Source of the DNA: Microbacterium luticocti DSM 19459
GTDB lineage: Bacteria; Actinomycetota; Actinomycetes; Actinomycetales; Microbacteriaceae
Direction: 5' to 3'
Assembly (NCBI RefSeq): GCF_000422405.1
Contig: NZ_AULS01000007.1
Coordinates: 62,001-126,000, forward strand
DNA: 64,000 nucleotides
Shown: one piece after another, positions 33,838 through 42,811 of the stretch
Layout: every line of letters starts with the position of its first letter
Position numbering within the stretch: position 1 is the first letter of the stretch
Notes under the pieces: generated by a model
The model's database searches: none
The model's input: the letters and a program-made list of their open reading frames with translations, nothing else
Told to the model about the DNA's origin: nothing
Position numbers and translations under genes: made by a program

Positions 33838-34319
33838 CCTGCTCCGGCGAGGCGGTCGAGCTGCTGCGCCGGCTCGGCGTCCGCGGCTGGCGGATCGGGG
33901 TGGCCGAGTCGCTGACCGGCGGCCTGGTGGTGGCATCCCTCGTCGACGTGCCCGGCGCATCCGCGTGCGTGCGCGGCGGGGTGGTCGCGTACGCCACCGA
34001 CCTCAAGCACAGCCTGCTCGGCGTCGACGCCGACCTGCTCGCCGCGCACGGCGCCGTGCACCCGGAGGTCGCCCGGCAGATGGCCGACGGCATCCGCACC
34101 GCCACGGCCCGGGCCGGAGAGCGCACCGAGGTGGGGCTGTCGACCACCGGTGTGGCCGGACCCGACCCGGCCGACGGGCAGCCGGTGGGCACGGTGCACA
34201 TCGGGGTGAGCACCCCCGAGGGTACGCGAGTGGTCTCGACCCGGCTTCACGGCGACCGGGCGGCCATCCGTCATGCCGCAGTGCGGCGGGCGCTGCAGGC
34301 GGCGCTGGAGGCGGTGTGA
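33834..34319 (+). CDS. cinA: CinA-family protein, nicotinamide-nucleotide amidase (PncC-type)
   Basis: A 161-residue stand-alone CinA C-terminal domain, which deamidates nicotinamide mononucleotide in NAD salvage. The active-site segment is VAESLTGGLV (about residues 23-32), with RGGVVAYATDLKHSLLGV (about 45) and STTGVAGPDPADGQPVGTV (about 103-121). The N-terminal MoaB-like half of full CinA is absent, as is common. The GTG start is coupled to pgsA. Confidence 0.9.
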   Translation: MTCSGEAVELLRRLGVRGWRIGVAESLTGGLVVASLVDVPGASACVRGGVVAYATDLKHSLLGVDADLLAAHGAVHPEVARQMADGIRTATARAGERTEVGLSTTGVAGPDPADGQPVGTVHIGVSTPEGTRVVSTRLHGDRAAIRHAAVRRALQAALEAV

Positions 34320-34427
34320 CCGGCCCGGAACATCGTCGGTCTCGGTTGTGTGTCATCGGTGTGTCGCGCGCGGCGATTCTGGGCCATTCCCCAGCGCACG
34401 GGATTAGTGTGGCCGACATGGGTGTTG

Positions 34428-34433
34428 TACTGT
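34428..34433 (+). promoter_or_regulatory. -10 element for clgR
   Basis: TACTGT, giving a leader of about 40 bases with AGGAGG before the ATG at 34480. In the 160-base gap upstream, CGC-N5-GCG (34365-34375) is a partial match to the ClgR operator pattern and could mark autoregulation. Confidence 0.4.
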
Positions 34434-34479
34434 TGTGCACCCGGAAACAGCGAGAGCGTCAGGTGAGGAGGGCCCGAAA

Positions 34480-34788
34480 ATGATCCTGGTTCGTCAAGAG
34501 ATCGGGGAAGTTCTTCGCGACTTCCGTCAGCAGAAGGGCCACACCCTGCGCCAGGTCGCCGGTCGCGCCAGCGTCGCGCTCGGGTACCTCAGCGAGGTGG
34601 AGCGCGGGCAGAAAGAGGCCTCCAGCGAGATCCTCGCCTCGGTCGCCGACGCCCTCGATGTGCCCATCTCGACGATCATGCGCGAGGTGAGCGACCGGCT
34701 GTCGGTGGTCGAAGGCCTGCAGACCTTCCCCGACGTGGTCCCCGACGACCTCGTGGCCGAGGTCGGCCCCGAGTTGTCGTTGCGCTGA
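34480..34788 (+). CDS. clgR: XRE-family transcriptional activator ClgR
   Basis: A 102-residue helix-turn-helix regulator of the ClgR/PopR family, which activates clp protease and repair genes in actinobacteria. The HTH covers GHTLRQVAGRASVALGYLSEVERGQKEAS (about residues 20-48), and the DALDVPISTIMREVSDRL helix follows. Its C-terminus ends in ELSLR, hydrophobic residues of the kind that make ClgR itself a Clp substrate in relatives (inference here). The ribosome binding site is AGGAGG at 34465-34470. The location between cinA and DUF3046, upstream of recA, is conserved in the phylum. Confidence 0.93.
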   Translation: MILVRQEIGEVLRDFRQQKGHTLRQVAGRASVALGYLSEVERGQKEASSEILASVADALDVPISTIMREVSDRLSVVEGLQTFPDVVPDDLVAEVGPELSLR

Positions 34789-34791
34789 CGC

Positions 34792-35016
34792 GTGCGACGC
34801 AGTGAGTTCCACCGCGCCGTGACCGCCGAGTTCGGCGGCCGCGGCGCGGCCCTCGTCCATGACCTGACCCTTCCGCAGCTGGGCGGGCGCACCGCCGATC
34901 AGGCGCTGGCCGACGGCGTCGACCCGCGCGAGATCTGGCTGGCGCTGTGCACCGAGACCGATGTGCCGCTCGCGCGCCGGCACGGCGTCGGCCTGCTCGA
35001 ACCCCGCCGCCGCTGA
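34792..35016 (+). CDS. DUF3046 protein
   Basis: A 74-residue protein of the DUF3046 family found upstream of recA in actinobacteria; its function is unknown. Landmarks are RRSEFHRAVTAEFG at the start, DLTLPQLGGRTADQALADGV and DPREIWLALCTETDVPLARRHG. The GTG start is three bases after the clgR stop, so the two form one operon. Its 3' end merges into a GC-rich repeat area. Confidence 0.85.
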   Translation: MRRSEFHRAVTAEFGGRGAALVHDLTLPQLGGRTADQALADGVDPREIWLALCTETDVPLARRHGVGLLEPRRR

Positions 35017-35032
35017 CCAGACGGCGCTGACC

Positions 35033-35082
35033 CGACGCCGCTGACCCGCCGCCGTTCACGCGACGCCGCTGACCCGCCGCCG
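35033..35082. repeat. 22-bp direct repeats after DUF3046
   Basis: A 22-base unit at 35033-35054 recurs exactly at 35061-35082, six bases apart. Its core CGCCGCTGACC also occurs, less exactly, at the DUF3046 stop (35007-35017) and at 35023-35033. The repeats therefore seem to have spread from the gene end. Confidence 0.8.
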
Positions 35083-35097
35083 CGATGCGGCGTGTCG

Positions 35098-35113
35098 TCG
35101 AAGGTGTGTTCGA
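35098..35113 (+). promoter_or_regulatory. LexA SOS box for recA
   Basis: TCGAAGGTGTGTTCGA matches the Gram-positive/actinobacterial SOS consensus TCGAAC-N4-GTTCGA at 11 of 12 fixed positions. It covers the expected -35 region of the recA promoter (TAGGCT -10 at 35122-35127), so LexA binding should block RNA polymerase. Confidence 0.85.
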
Positions 35114-35121
35114 GATGAGCG

Positions 35122-35127
35122 TAGGCT
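35122..35127 (+). promoter_or_regulatory. -10 element for recA
   Basis: TAGGCT, eight bases after the SOS box. Confidence 0.6.
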
Positions 35128-35235
35128 CCTGCACAGCAGGGGTCGCAGCGGCGACCGTCCACAGATCCGGGTGATGCGCCGACGGATGTCGGAGGCGACT
35201 CGTACCGTGGACAGCGTCGAACGACACCTCCGCCT

Positions 35236-35273
35236 TGTCGCAGCATCCGCACCACCCGGTGCGGGTCGCGACA
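35236..35273 (+). other. Two-tier hairpin in the recA leader
   Basis: Outer arms TGTCGC (35236-35241) and GCGACA (35268-35273) enclose a perfect 7-base stem CCGCACC/GGTGCGG (35247-35253 with 35258-35264). It may affect recA mRNA stability or translation. Confidence 0.5.
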
Positions 35274-35342
35274 GCCTACAGGCGACGGACACACCCCGCG
35301 GCGGAGCGACCGCCAACGGCCAGAGTGCAGAAGGAGCACATC

Positions 35343-36395
<1,053 letters not shown>

Positions 36396-36397
36396 TC

Positions 36398-37060
36398 ATG
36401 ACCGCAGGACGCGGGGGCGAGCAGGACCGACTCGCCCCCGTCATCCCTTTGTTCGGTGGGGAACCCGCACAACCCGCCTGGCACGCGACATGGGTGGATG
36501 ATGCGACGAACCCGGCGGCGTCCGCCGGTGGCGGGCCGGATGCCGCCACCGACGGGACCGGCACGGCCGAGGTGACCGGTGCAGCCGAGATGACCGGTGC
36601 AGCCGAGGTGATCGGTGCGGCCGAGCAACGCCTGCTCAAGAAGCTGCGTACGCGGTCGCTGTCGGTGCGCGAAGCGCGCGCCGTGCTCGTCGAGAACGGG
36701 ATGACCGGGCCCGACGCCGACGCGCTCGTCGGCCGCTTCGTGCACCGCGGGTACCTCGACGATCGGGCACTGGCCGAGCAGCTGGTGCACAGCGCCGTCG
36801 AGCGCAAGGGCCAGGACCGTATGGTGATCGCGCGGACCCTGGCCACCCGGGGCATCCCGCGGGACGTGATCGACGCGGCCCTGGCCGAGATGCCCGACGA
36901 CGACGCCGAGCGGGCGCTGGATTTCGCCCGGCACAAGGCACGCAGCATGCACGGACTGGAGCGCGATGTCGCGCTGCGACGACTGGTCGGCCAGCTCACC
37001 CGGCGCGGCTACGGCTCGGCAGCGCTCGACGCAGCACGGCAGGCGCTCGACGAGCTCTGA
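36398..37060 (+). CDS. recX: Regulatory protein RecX
   Basis: A 220-residue RecX, which binds RecA filaments and limits their activity. The three-helix repeat core begins around residue 80: SVREARAVLVENG, GYLDDRALAEQLVHS, GIPRDVIDAALAEM and RRGYGSAALDAARQAL. The first 70 residues are a low-complexity extension that includes three TGAAE(V/M)-type repeats. It is coupled to recA, so it should be induced with it. Confidence 0.92.
   Translation: MTAGRGGEQDRLAPVIPLFGGEPAQPAWHATWVDDATNPAASAGGGPDAATDGTGTAEVTGAAEMTGAAEVIGAAEQRLLKKLRTRSLSVREARAVLVENGMTGPDADALVGRFVHRGYLDDRALAEQLVHSAVERKGQDRMVIARTLATRGIPRDVIDAALAEMPDDDAERALDFARHKARSMHGLERDVALRRLVGQLTRRGYGSAALDAARQALDEL
36569..36622 (+). repeat. Three 18-bp in-frame repeats in recX
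   Basis: Units GAGGTGACCGGTGCAGCC at 36569, 36587 and 36605 differ by one to three bases and encode E(V/M)TGAA-type hexapeptides in the N-terminal extension. Confidence 0.85.
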
Positions 37061-37092
37061 GCGTGGTCGGCCTTCTCTCGCCCGCCGCCTCG

Positions 37093-37098
37093 TAGAAT
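37093..37098 (+). promoter_or_regulatory. -10 element for miaB
   Basis: TAGAAT, nine bases before the ATG at 37108. No ribosome binding site fits in between, so the transcript is leaderless or nearly so. Confidence 0.58.
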
Positions 37099-37107
37099 GG
37101 CCTGATC

Positions 37108-38655
37108 ATGACTTCGCCGTCCTCCGAGCCCACGCTCATCGCGCCCTCGCCCGCCGCCCACGGCGCCGACGGCCGTGCCCGCACCTACGAGGTGCGCACG
37201 TTCGGCTGCCAGATGAACGTGCATGACTCCGAACGGCTGTCGGGGTCGCTCGAAAGCGCCGGATACGTGCCGGCCGGCGAGGGCGAAGAGCCCGACATCG
37301 TCGTCATCAACACCTGCGCGGTGCGCGACAACGCCGCCGGCAAGCTGTACGGCACCCTCGGCCACCTGAAGAGCCGCAAAGACAAGCATGAGGGCATGCA
37401 GATCGCCGTGGGCGGGTGCCTGGCCCAGATGGACAAGCAGGCCGTGCTCGAAAAGGCCCCCTGGGTCGATGTCGTGTTCGGTACCCACAACATGGGGTCG
37501 TTGCCGGGACTGCTCGAACGCGCCCGGCACAACGGCGAGGCCGAGCTCGAGATCCTCGAATCGCTCGAGGTGTTCCCGTCGACCCTGCCCACCAAACGCG
37601 ACAGCGTCCACAGCGGCTGGGTGTCGATCTCGGTCGGCTGCAACAACACCTGCACGTTCTGCATCGTGCCGAGCCTGCGCGGCAAAGAGAAGGACCGCCG
37701 GCCCGGCGACATCCTCAGCGAGATCCGGCTGCTCGTCGACGACGGCGCCATCGAGGTGACCCTGCTCGGCCAGAACGTCAACTCGTACGGTGTCGAGTTC
37801 GGCGACCGGCAGGCGTTCGCCAAGCTGCTGCGCGCCGCCGGCGGCATCGACGGGCTGGAGCGGGTGCGGTTCACCAGCCCGCACCCGGCCATGTTCACCG
37901 ACGACGTCATCGACGCGATGGCCGAGACGCCGGCCGTGATGCCGCAGCTGCACATGCCGCTGCAGTCCGGCAGCGACCGCGTGCTCAAGGCGATGCGCCG
38001 CTCGTACCGCAGCGCGAAGTTCCTCGGCATCCTCGACCGGGTGCGCGCGAAGATGCCCGACGCCGCGATCACCACCGACATCATCGTGGGCTTCCCCGGC
38101 GAGACCGACGAAGACTTCGAAGACACCCTGCGAGTGGTCGAGCAAGCCCGCTTCGCCGGCGCGTTCACGTTCCAGTACTCGATCCGCGAGGGCACACCGG
38201 CCGCGACCATGGCCGACCAGGTGCCCAAGCACGTCGTGCAGGAGCGTTACGAGCGGCTGATCGCCCTGCAGGAGCGCATCTCGCTGGAAGAGAACGAGAA
38301 GCAACTGGGCCGCGAGGTCGAGGTGCTCGTCTCGACCGGCGAGGGCAAGAAGGATGCCGCCACCCACCGGCTGACCGGCCGTGCCGCCGACAACCGCCTG
38401 GTGCACTTCGAGGTGCCCGCCGGCTCTGAGATGCCCCGCCCCGGCGACATGGTGACGGTGACGATCACCCATGCCGCGCCGTTCCACCTGCTGGCCGATG
38501 CGCCCGACGGTGCGCCGTTGCGCATCCGCCGCACGCGCGCCGGAGACGCGTGGGACCGCACGCAGGCCGAGTCCTGCAGCACCGGCGCCCATGGCGCAGG
38601 CGGTGCCGGCGGCACGGTCGCGCTGGGCATGCCCACGATCGGCGTGCGCCCCTAG
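37108..38655 (+). CDS. miaB: tRNA-2-methylthio-N6-dimethylallyladenosine synthase
   Basis: A 515-residue radical SAM methylthiotransferase that modifies A37 of tRNAs reading U-starting codons. The N-terminal Fe-S cysteines are in [15 protein letters not shown] and GGCLAQMD. The radical SAM cluster motif is [12 protein letters not shown] (CxxxCxxC, about residues 177-188), and a C-terminal TRAM domain spans about 400-480. An extension of about 30 residues ([12 protein letters not shown]) follows. miaA, which makes the substrate of MiaB, begins four bases after the stop. Confidence 0.95.
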   Translation: MTSPSSEPTLIAPSPAAHGADGRARTYEVRTFGCQMNVHDSERLSGSLESAGYVPAGEGEEPDIVVINTCAVRDNAAGKLYGTLGHLKSRKDKHEGMQIAVGGCLAQMDKQAVLEKAPWVDVVFGTHNMGSLPGLLERARHNGEAELEILESLEVFPSTLPTKRDSVHSGWVSISVGCNNTCTFCIVPSLRGKEKDRRPGDILSEIRLLVDDGAIEVTLLGQNVNSYGVEFGDRQAFAKLLRAAGGIDGLERVRFTSPHPAMFTDDVIDAMAETPAVMPQLHMPLQSGSDRVLKAMRRSYRSAKFLGILDRVRAKMPDAAITTDIIVGFPGETDEDFEDTLRVVEQARFAGAFTFQYSIREGTPAATMADQVPKHVVQERYERLIALQERISLEENEKQLGREVEVLVSTGEGKKDAATHRLTGRAADNRLVHFEVPAGSEMPRPGDMVTVTITHAAPFHLLADAPDGAPLRIRRTRAGDAWDRTQAESCSTGAHGAGGAGGTVALGMPTIGVRP

Positions 38656-38659
38656 AGCG

Positions 38660-39664
38660 GTGAGCCGCCCCCGACCGCCACGCGCGCGCAGCCCCCGACC
38701 ATCGGGCGAGCGCAGCGGGTGGAAACCCCGCCCCGAGCCCCGACGCCTGTGGGCCGTCGTCGGCGCCACCGGCACCGGCAAGACGGACCTCTCGCTCGAT
38801 CTCGCCGAGGCCCTCGCCGCGTCGGGCACGCCCGCCGAGATCGTCAACGCCGACGCCATGCAGCTGTACCGCGGCATGGACATCGGCACCGCCAAGCTGC
38901 CCCCACACGACCGTCGCGGCATCCCCCATCACCTGCTGGACGTCCTCGAGGTCACCGACGACGCGGCCGTCGCCTGGTATCAGGATGCCGCGCGCCGCGC
39001 CATCGCCGACATCCACGCCCGCGGTGCCGATGCGATCCTCGTCGGCGGTTCCGGATTGTACGTGTCGAGCGTGCTGTACGACTTCCGGTTCCCGCCGCGC
39101 GACGCCGCCGTGCGCGCCGGGCTCGAAGCCGAGCTGGCAGCGCACGGCTCCGGTGTGCTCTACGCCCGGTTGCGGCGGGCCGACCCGGCCACGGCCGCCC
39201 GGATCGATCCACGCAACGGACGCCGCATCGTGCGGGCGCTCGAGGTGCTCGCCCAGGGCCAAGCCACGCACGGCGCCGCCCTGCCCGCGCAGCCGATGCT
39301 GTGGCATCCGGCCACCCGCCTGATCGGCACCCGACTCGACCGCGCCGAACTGGTCGGCCGGCTCGACGCACGTGTCGAGCGGATGTGGCGCGACGGGCTG
39401 CTCGACGAGGTCGCGCGGCTGCGTGAGGCCGGGCTGGAGCGCGGCACCACGGCCGCTCGTGCGATCGGCTACGCACAGGCGCTCGCCCAGCTGAAGGGCG
39501 AGAAGACCGAAGCCGACGCCGTCGCCGAGACCCAGGCCCTCACCCGCCGCTATGCGCGCCGCCAGGTCTCCTGGTTCACGCGGTACGCCGGCGTGCGATG
39601 GGTCGACGCAGGTGCGGGTCTGCCGGGGGCGGATGTCACCGCCCTGGCGCACTGGGCACCCTGA
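38660..39664 (+). CDS. miaA: tRNA dimethylallyltransferase
   Basis: Transfers dimethylallyl to A37 of tRNA, the step before MiaB. The 334 residues include the P-loop [18 protein letters not shown] (about residues 35-52), [17 protein letters not shown] (about 64-80), GIPHHLLD (about 88) and a catalytic core up to [12 protein letters not shown] (about 295-306). The GTG at 38660 leaves about 30 Arg/Pro-rich residues before the P-loop; no better start lies between. It is read from the miaB transcript. Confidence 0.94.
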   Translation: MSRPRPPRARSPRPSGERSGWKPRPEPRRLWAVVGATGTGKTDLSLDLAEALAASGTPAEIVNADAMQLYRGMDIGTAKLPPHDRRGIPHHLLDVLEVTDDAAVAWYQDAARRAIADIHARGADAILVGGSGLYVSSVLYDFRFPPRDAAVRAGLEAELAAHGSGVLYARLRRADPATAARIDPRNGRRIVRALEVLAQGQATHGAALPAQPMLWHPATRLIGTRLDRAELVGRLDARVERMWRDGLLDEVARLREAGLERGTTAARAIGYAQALAQLKGEKTEADAVAETQALTRRYARRQVSWFTRYAGVRWVDAGAGLPGADVTALAHWAP

Positions 39665-39674
39665 TCGTCACGAT

Positions 39675-39694
39675 CCGGCCCCTCCGCGGGCCGG
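39675..39694 (+). terminator. GC hairpin after miaA
   Basis: CCGGCCC and GGGCCGG form a perfect 7-base stem with a six-base loop, without a T-run. Confidence 0.55.
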
Positions 39695-39708
39695 GTGTGC
39701 CCCGCCTC

Positions 39709-39714
39709 TAGGAT
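39709..39714 (+). promoter_or_regulatory. -10 element of a leaderless promoter (dapF)
   Basis: TAGGAT, then seven bases and the ATG at 39722. Confidence 0.6.
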
Positions 39715-39721
39715 GGACGGG

Positions 39722-40582
39722 ATGAGCCTCACCCTCCCGTTCACCAAGGGCCACGGCACCGGCAACGACTTCGTGATCGTCACCGACCCCGACGGTGCCC
39801 TCGACCTCAGCGCCGACCAGGTCGCCGCGCTGTGCGACCGCCGGTTCGGCATCGGCGCCGACGGCCTGCTGCGTGTGGTGCGCAGCGTCGCGGTCGACGA
39901 CGGGGCGGATGCCGCGGCGGGTGGCGCGGAGTGGTTCATGGACTACCGCAATGCCGACGGCTCGGTCGCCGAGATGTGCGGCAACGGCATCCGCGTCTAC
40001 CTGCACTACCTGCTGCAGTCCCAACTGGCCGACCTGGACGAGCACGGCATCCTCATCGGCACCCGCAACGGGTCGCTGCGGGTGACCCGCAGCGACCTCG
40101 GTTACGAGGTCGACCTGGGGGCCTACCGCATCGAGCCGGGTGAAGTGCTCGTGCGCGCCCGCGGGCTGGGCGTCGCCCGGCCGGGCCTTCGCGTCGACGT
40201 CGGCAACCCGCACGTCGTGGTGGCGTTGCCCGCCGAGGACGAGTTGGCCGGGCTCGACCTGACCGCCGTGCCCGTGCTCGACCCGGTGCCGGCGGCGGGC
40301 GCGAACGTCGAGTTCACGGTGCCGGCAGACCCGCTCGTGGTCGACGGCGTCGGTCGGGTGCGCATGCGCGTGTTCGAACGCGGCGTCGGCGAGACCCTCA
40401 GCTGCGGCACCGGCGTCGCGGCCACCGCGCTCGCCGTGCGCGAATGGGCCGGTGCCGCAGCGCCCGACCGGTGGCGCGTCGACGTGCCCGGCGGCACGCT
40501 GGGGGTGCGCATGGTCGACGGCCACGTGCTGCTGTCAGGACCGGCGACGCTGGTGTTCAGCGGTCAGATCACGCTCGCGTGA
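39722..40582 (+). CDS. dapF: Diaminopimelate epimerase
   Basis: Interconverts LL- and meso-diaminopimelate, the last step before lysine and peptidoglycan use. Both catalytic cysteines are present: [10 protein letters not shown] (about residue 85) and [14 protein letters not shown] (about 225). GHGTGNDFV near the N-terminus and the two pseudo-symmetric halves fit the family; the 286 residues are the normal length. The ATG is placed by the leaderless promoter rather than by the in-frame GTG nine codons upstream. Confidence 0.95.
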   Translation: MSLTLPFTKGHGTGNDFVIVTDPDGALDLSADQVAALCDRRFGIGADGLLRVVRSVAVDDGADAAAGGAEWFMDYRNADGSVAEMCGNGIRVYLHYLLQSQLADLDEHGILIGTRNGSLRVTRSDLGYEVDLGAYRIEPGEVLVRARGLGVARPGLRVDVGNPHVVVALPAEDELAGLDLTAVPVLDPVPAAGANVEFTVPADPLVVDGVGRVRMRVFERGVGETLSCGTGVAATALAVREWAGAAAPDRWRVDVPGGTLGVRMVDGHVLLSGPATLVFSGQITLA

Positions 40583-40598
40583 GGCTCGGACCGTCCCG

Positions 40599-41240
40599 TC
40601 ACGGCAGCTCGATCGGCTCGGTCATCGGCGTGCCGTGCCGGCGCACCTTGAGCACCCGGTAGCCGCGACCGGTCGCGGCGCGGTGCACGCTGTATCCGTG
40701 CCCGAAGCTCGCCGCCATCCACCGCTGCAGCGAGTCCGAGCCGAGATTGCGCTGCACCACGAGCCAGGCGTCGCTGCGCTCGTCCAGCCGCGGGATCCAA
40801 CGCTGAAGCATCCCGTGCAGCTCGTGCTTGCCCACACGGATCGGCGGGTTCGACCGGATCGTGCGGAACGCGATGTCGTCGGGAACATCGTCCGGCGTCA
40901 CCGCGTTGACGTTGTCGAGCCCCAGCGCGGTAGCGTTTTTCCGCACCAGGTCCAGCGCCCGTTCGTTCACGTCCACCGCCCACACCCGGGCATGCGGCGC
41001 GTCCAGTGCGACGCTCAGCGCGATCGGCCCCCAGCCACAACCCAGGTCGAGGATGTCGCCGCCCGGCGGCGGGGGAGGCGTGTTCGCCAGCAGCACCGCC
41101 GTCCCGGCATCCACCCGGTCCGGGCTGAACACCCCCGCGGCCGTCGTGACCTCGAGCTCGCGTCCGGCCAGGCGCACCCGGACGGTGCGGAGGTTCTCGG
41201 CACTGGCAGGAGACGCGCTGAAGTAGTGGTCGCTGCCCAT
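40599..41240 (-). CDS. RsmC/RlmG-like class I SAM methyltransferase
   Basis: A 213-residue methyltransferase. The SAM-binding motif I is ILDLGCGWGPIALSVAL (about residues 63-79), motif II ends in AVDVNERALDLVRKNA, and the catalytic motif IV is RSNPPIR (about 134), the NPPF/Y-type motif that marks N-methylation of bases. Similarity to RsmC and RlmG suggests guanine N2 methylation of rRNA, but the exact target is not clear. The ATG at 41240 follows TACGCT by eight bases, divergent from hflX. Confidence 0.85.
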   Translation of the reverse strand: MGSDHYFSASPASAENLRTVRVRLAGRELEVTTAAGVFSPDRVDAGTAVLLANTPPPPPGGDILDLGCGWGPIALSVALDAPHARVWAVDVNERALDLVRKNATALGLDNVNAVTPDDVPDDIAFRTIRSNPPIRVGKHELHGMLQRWIPRLDERSDAWLVVQRNLGSDSLQRWMAASFGHGYSVHRAATGRGYRVLKVRRHGTPMTEPIELP

Positions 41241-41248
41241 GAGGGTTC

Positions 41249-41254
41249 AGCGTA
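41249..41254 (-). promoter_or_regulatory. -10 element of a leaderless promoter (RsmC-like gene)
   Basis: TACGCT on the minus strand, eight bases before the ATG at 41240. Confidence 0.55.
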
Positions 41255-41280
41255 GCGGAAGGAGAAGGCGTGACCCAGAC

Positions 41281-41286
41281 TAGAGT
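41281..41286 (+). promoter_or_regulatory. -10 element of a leaderless promoter (hflX)
   Basis: TAGAGT, then seven bases and the ATG at 41294. An alternative GTG at 41270 lies upstream of this element. Confidence 0.55.
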
Positions 41287-41293
41287 TGTGCGG

Positions 41294-42811
41294 ATGGATG
41301 AGACCGGCGACGAGACCGTGGACCCGGTCGACCGCGTGCTGGCGCACGCCGAGTCGCGCTCCGGCGTGCGCGTGTTCGGCGCGGCGCAGGCGCTGCAGGA
41401 TGCCGCGACCGCACAGGACGCGGATGCCGAACGGGCCGCGTACGACGGCGACCAGTGGGACCGTGAGGAACGCGCCGCGCTGCGCCGGGTGGCGGGCCTG
41501 TCCACCGAGCTCGAAGACGTCACCGAGGTCGAGTACCGCCAGTTGCGGCTCGAGAACGTCGTGCTGGTCGGCGTGCACCCGCAGGGACAGCAGGACGAGG
41601 CCGAGAACTCGCTGCGCGAACTGGCCGCGCTCGCCGAGACCGCCGGTGCCGTCGTGCTCGACGGCGTGCTGCAGCGCCGGCCGCACCCCGACCCGGCGAC
41701 CTATGTGGGCCGGGGCAAGGCCGAGCAGCTGCGCGACATCGTCGCCGCCGTCGGCGCCGACACCGTGATCGCCGACACCGAGCTCGCCCCCAGCCAGCGG
41801 CGCGCCCTCGAGGATGTCGTCAAGGTGAAGGTCATCGACCGCACCACCGTCATCCTCGACATCTTCAGCCAGCACGCCAAGAGCCGCGAGGGCAAGGCGC
41901 AGGTCGAACTCGCGCAGCTCGAATACCTGTTGCCGCGCCTGCGTGGCTGGGGCGACTCGATGAGCCGGCAGGCCGGCGGTCAGGTCGGCGCCGGCGGTGC
42001 CGGCATGGGCTCGCGTGGGCCCGGTGAGACCAAGATCGAGCTCGACCGGCGCCGCATCCGCACCCGCATGGCGCAGCTGCGCCGTCAGATCAAGGACTTC
42101 GCCCCGGCCCGCGCGGCCAAGCGGGCCGAGCGTCGACGGCACACCGTGCCGTCGGTGGCGATCGCCGGATACACCAACGCCGGCAAGTCGAGCCTGCTCA
42201 ACCGGCTCACCAGCGCCGGCGTCCTGGTGGAGAACGCGCTGTTCGCCACGCTGGACGCCACGGTGCGCCGGGCCGAAACCGCCGACGGCCGCGTCTACAC
42301 GCTGACCGACACCGTCGGGTTCGTGCGCAACCTGCCGCACCAGCTCGTCGAGGCGTTCCGGTCCACCCTCGAAGAGGTGGCCGACGCCGACGTCATCGTG
42401 CACGTGGTCGATGCCGCCCACCCCGACCCGGCCGCGCAGCTGGCCACCGTGCGCGACGTGATCGGCGACGTGGGCGGGCGCGACATCCCCGAGATCGTCG
42501 TGTTCAACAAGGCCGATCTGGTCTCAGGCGACACCCGCCTGGTGCTGCAGGGCCTCGAACCTGCGGCGCTGTTCGTCTCCAGCCGCACCGGCGAGGGCAT
42601 CGATGCGCTGCGGGCCCGGATCGAGGGTGCGCTGCCCCAGCCCGAGGTCGAGGTCACCGCGCTCGTGCCGTACGACCGCGGCGACCTGGTGTCGGCCGTG
42701 CACTCCACCGGGATCATCCTCGCCCAGAGCCATGAGCCCGGCGGCACCCTGCTGCACGCACGCGTGGGCGCGCAGCTCGCGGCGCAGCTGGCCGACTACG
42801 CCGCCGGTTAG
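41294..42811 (+). CDS. hflX: GTPase HflX
   Basis: A 505-residue ribosome-splitting GTPase that rescues stalled ribosomes under stress. The N-terminal HflX domain (about residues 60-280) includes the Gly-rich GGQVGAGGAGMGSRGPGE-type loop. The G domain has G1 GYTNAGKSSLL (about 288-298), G3 DTVGF (about 335) and G4 NKAD (about 404). Two starts are plausible: the ATG at 41294, seven bases after TAGAGT, and a GTG at 41270 with AAGGAG five bases upstream. I prefer the first because it fits the leaderless pattern. The stop overlaps the convergent peptidase stop by four bases. Confidence 0.93.
   Translation: MDETGDETVDPVDRVLAHAESRSGVRVFGAAQALQDAATAQDADAERAAYDGDQWDREERAALRRVAGLSTELEDVTEVEYRQLRLENVVLVGVHPQGQQDEAENSLRELAALAETAGAVVLDGVLQRRPHPDPATYVGRGKAEQLRDIVAAVGADTVIADTELAPSQRRALEDVVKVKVIDRTTVILDIFSQHAKSREGKAQVELAQLEYLLPRLRGWGDSMSRQAGGQVGAGGAGMGSRGPGETKIELDRRRIRTRMAQLRRQIKDFAPARAAKRAERRRHTVPSVAIAGYTNAGKSSLLNRLTSAGVLVENALFATLDATVRRAETADGRVYTLTDTVGFVRNLPHQLVEAFRSTLEEVADADVIVHVVDAAHPDPAAQLATVRDVIGDVGGRDIPEIVVFNKADLVSGDTRLVLQGLEPAALFVSSRTGEGIDALRARIEGALPQPEVEVTALVPYDRGDLVSAVHSTGIILAQSHEPGGTLLHARVGAQLAAQLADYAAG

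Larger units (their letters stand above)
35017..35342 (+). other. 326-base gene-free region before recA
   Basis: It holds, in order, the 22-base direct repeats, an SOS box, the recA -10 element and a leader of about 209 bases. The leader includes a second TACCGT at 35203-35208 and a two-tier hairpin at 35236-35273. No ORF with recognisable similarity was seen. Confidence 0.7.
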
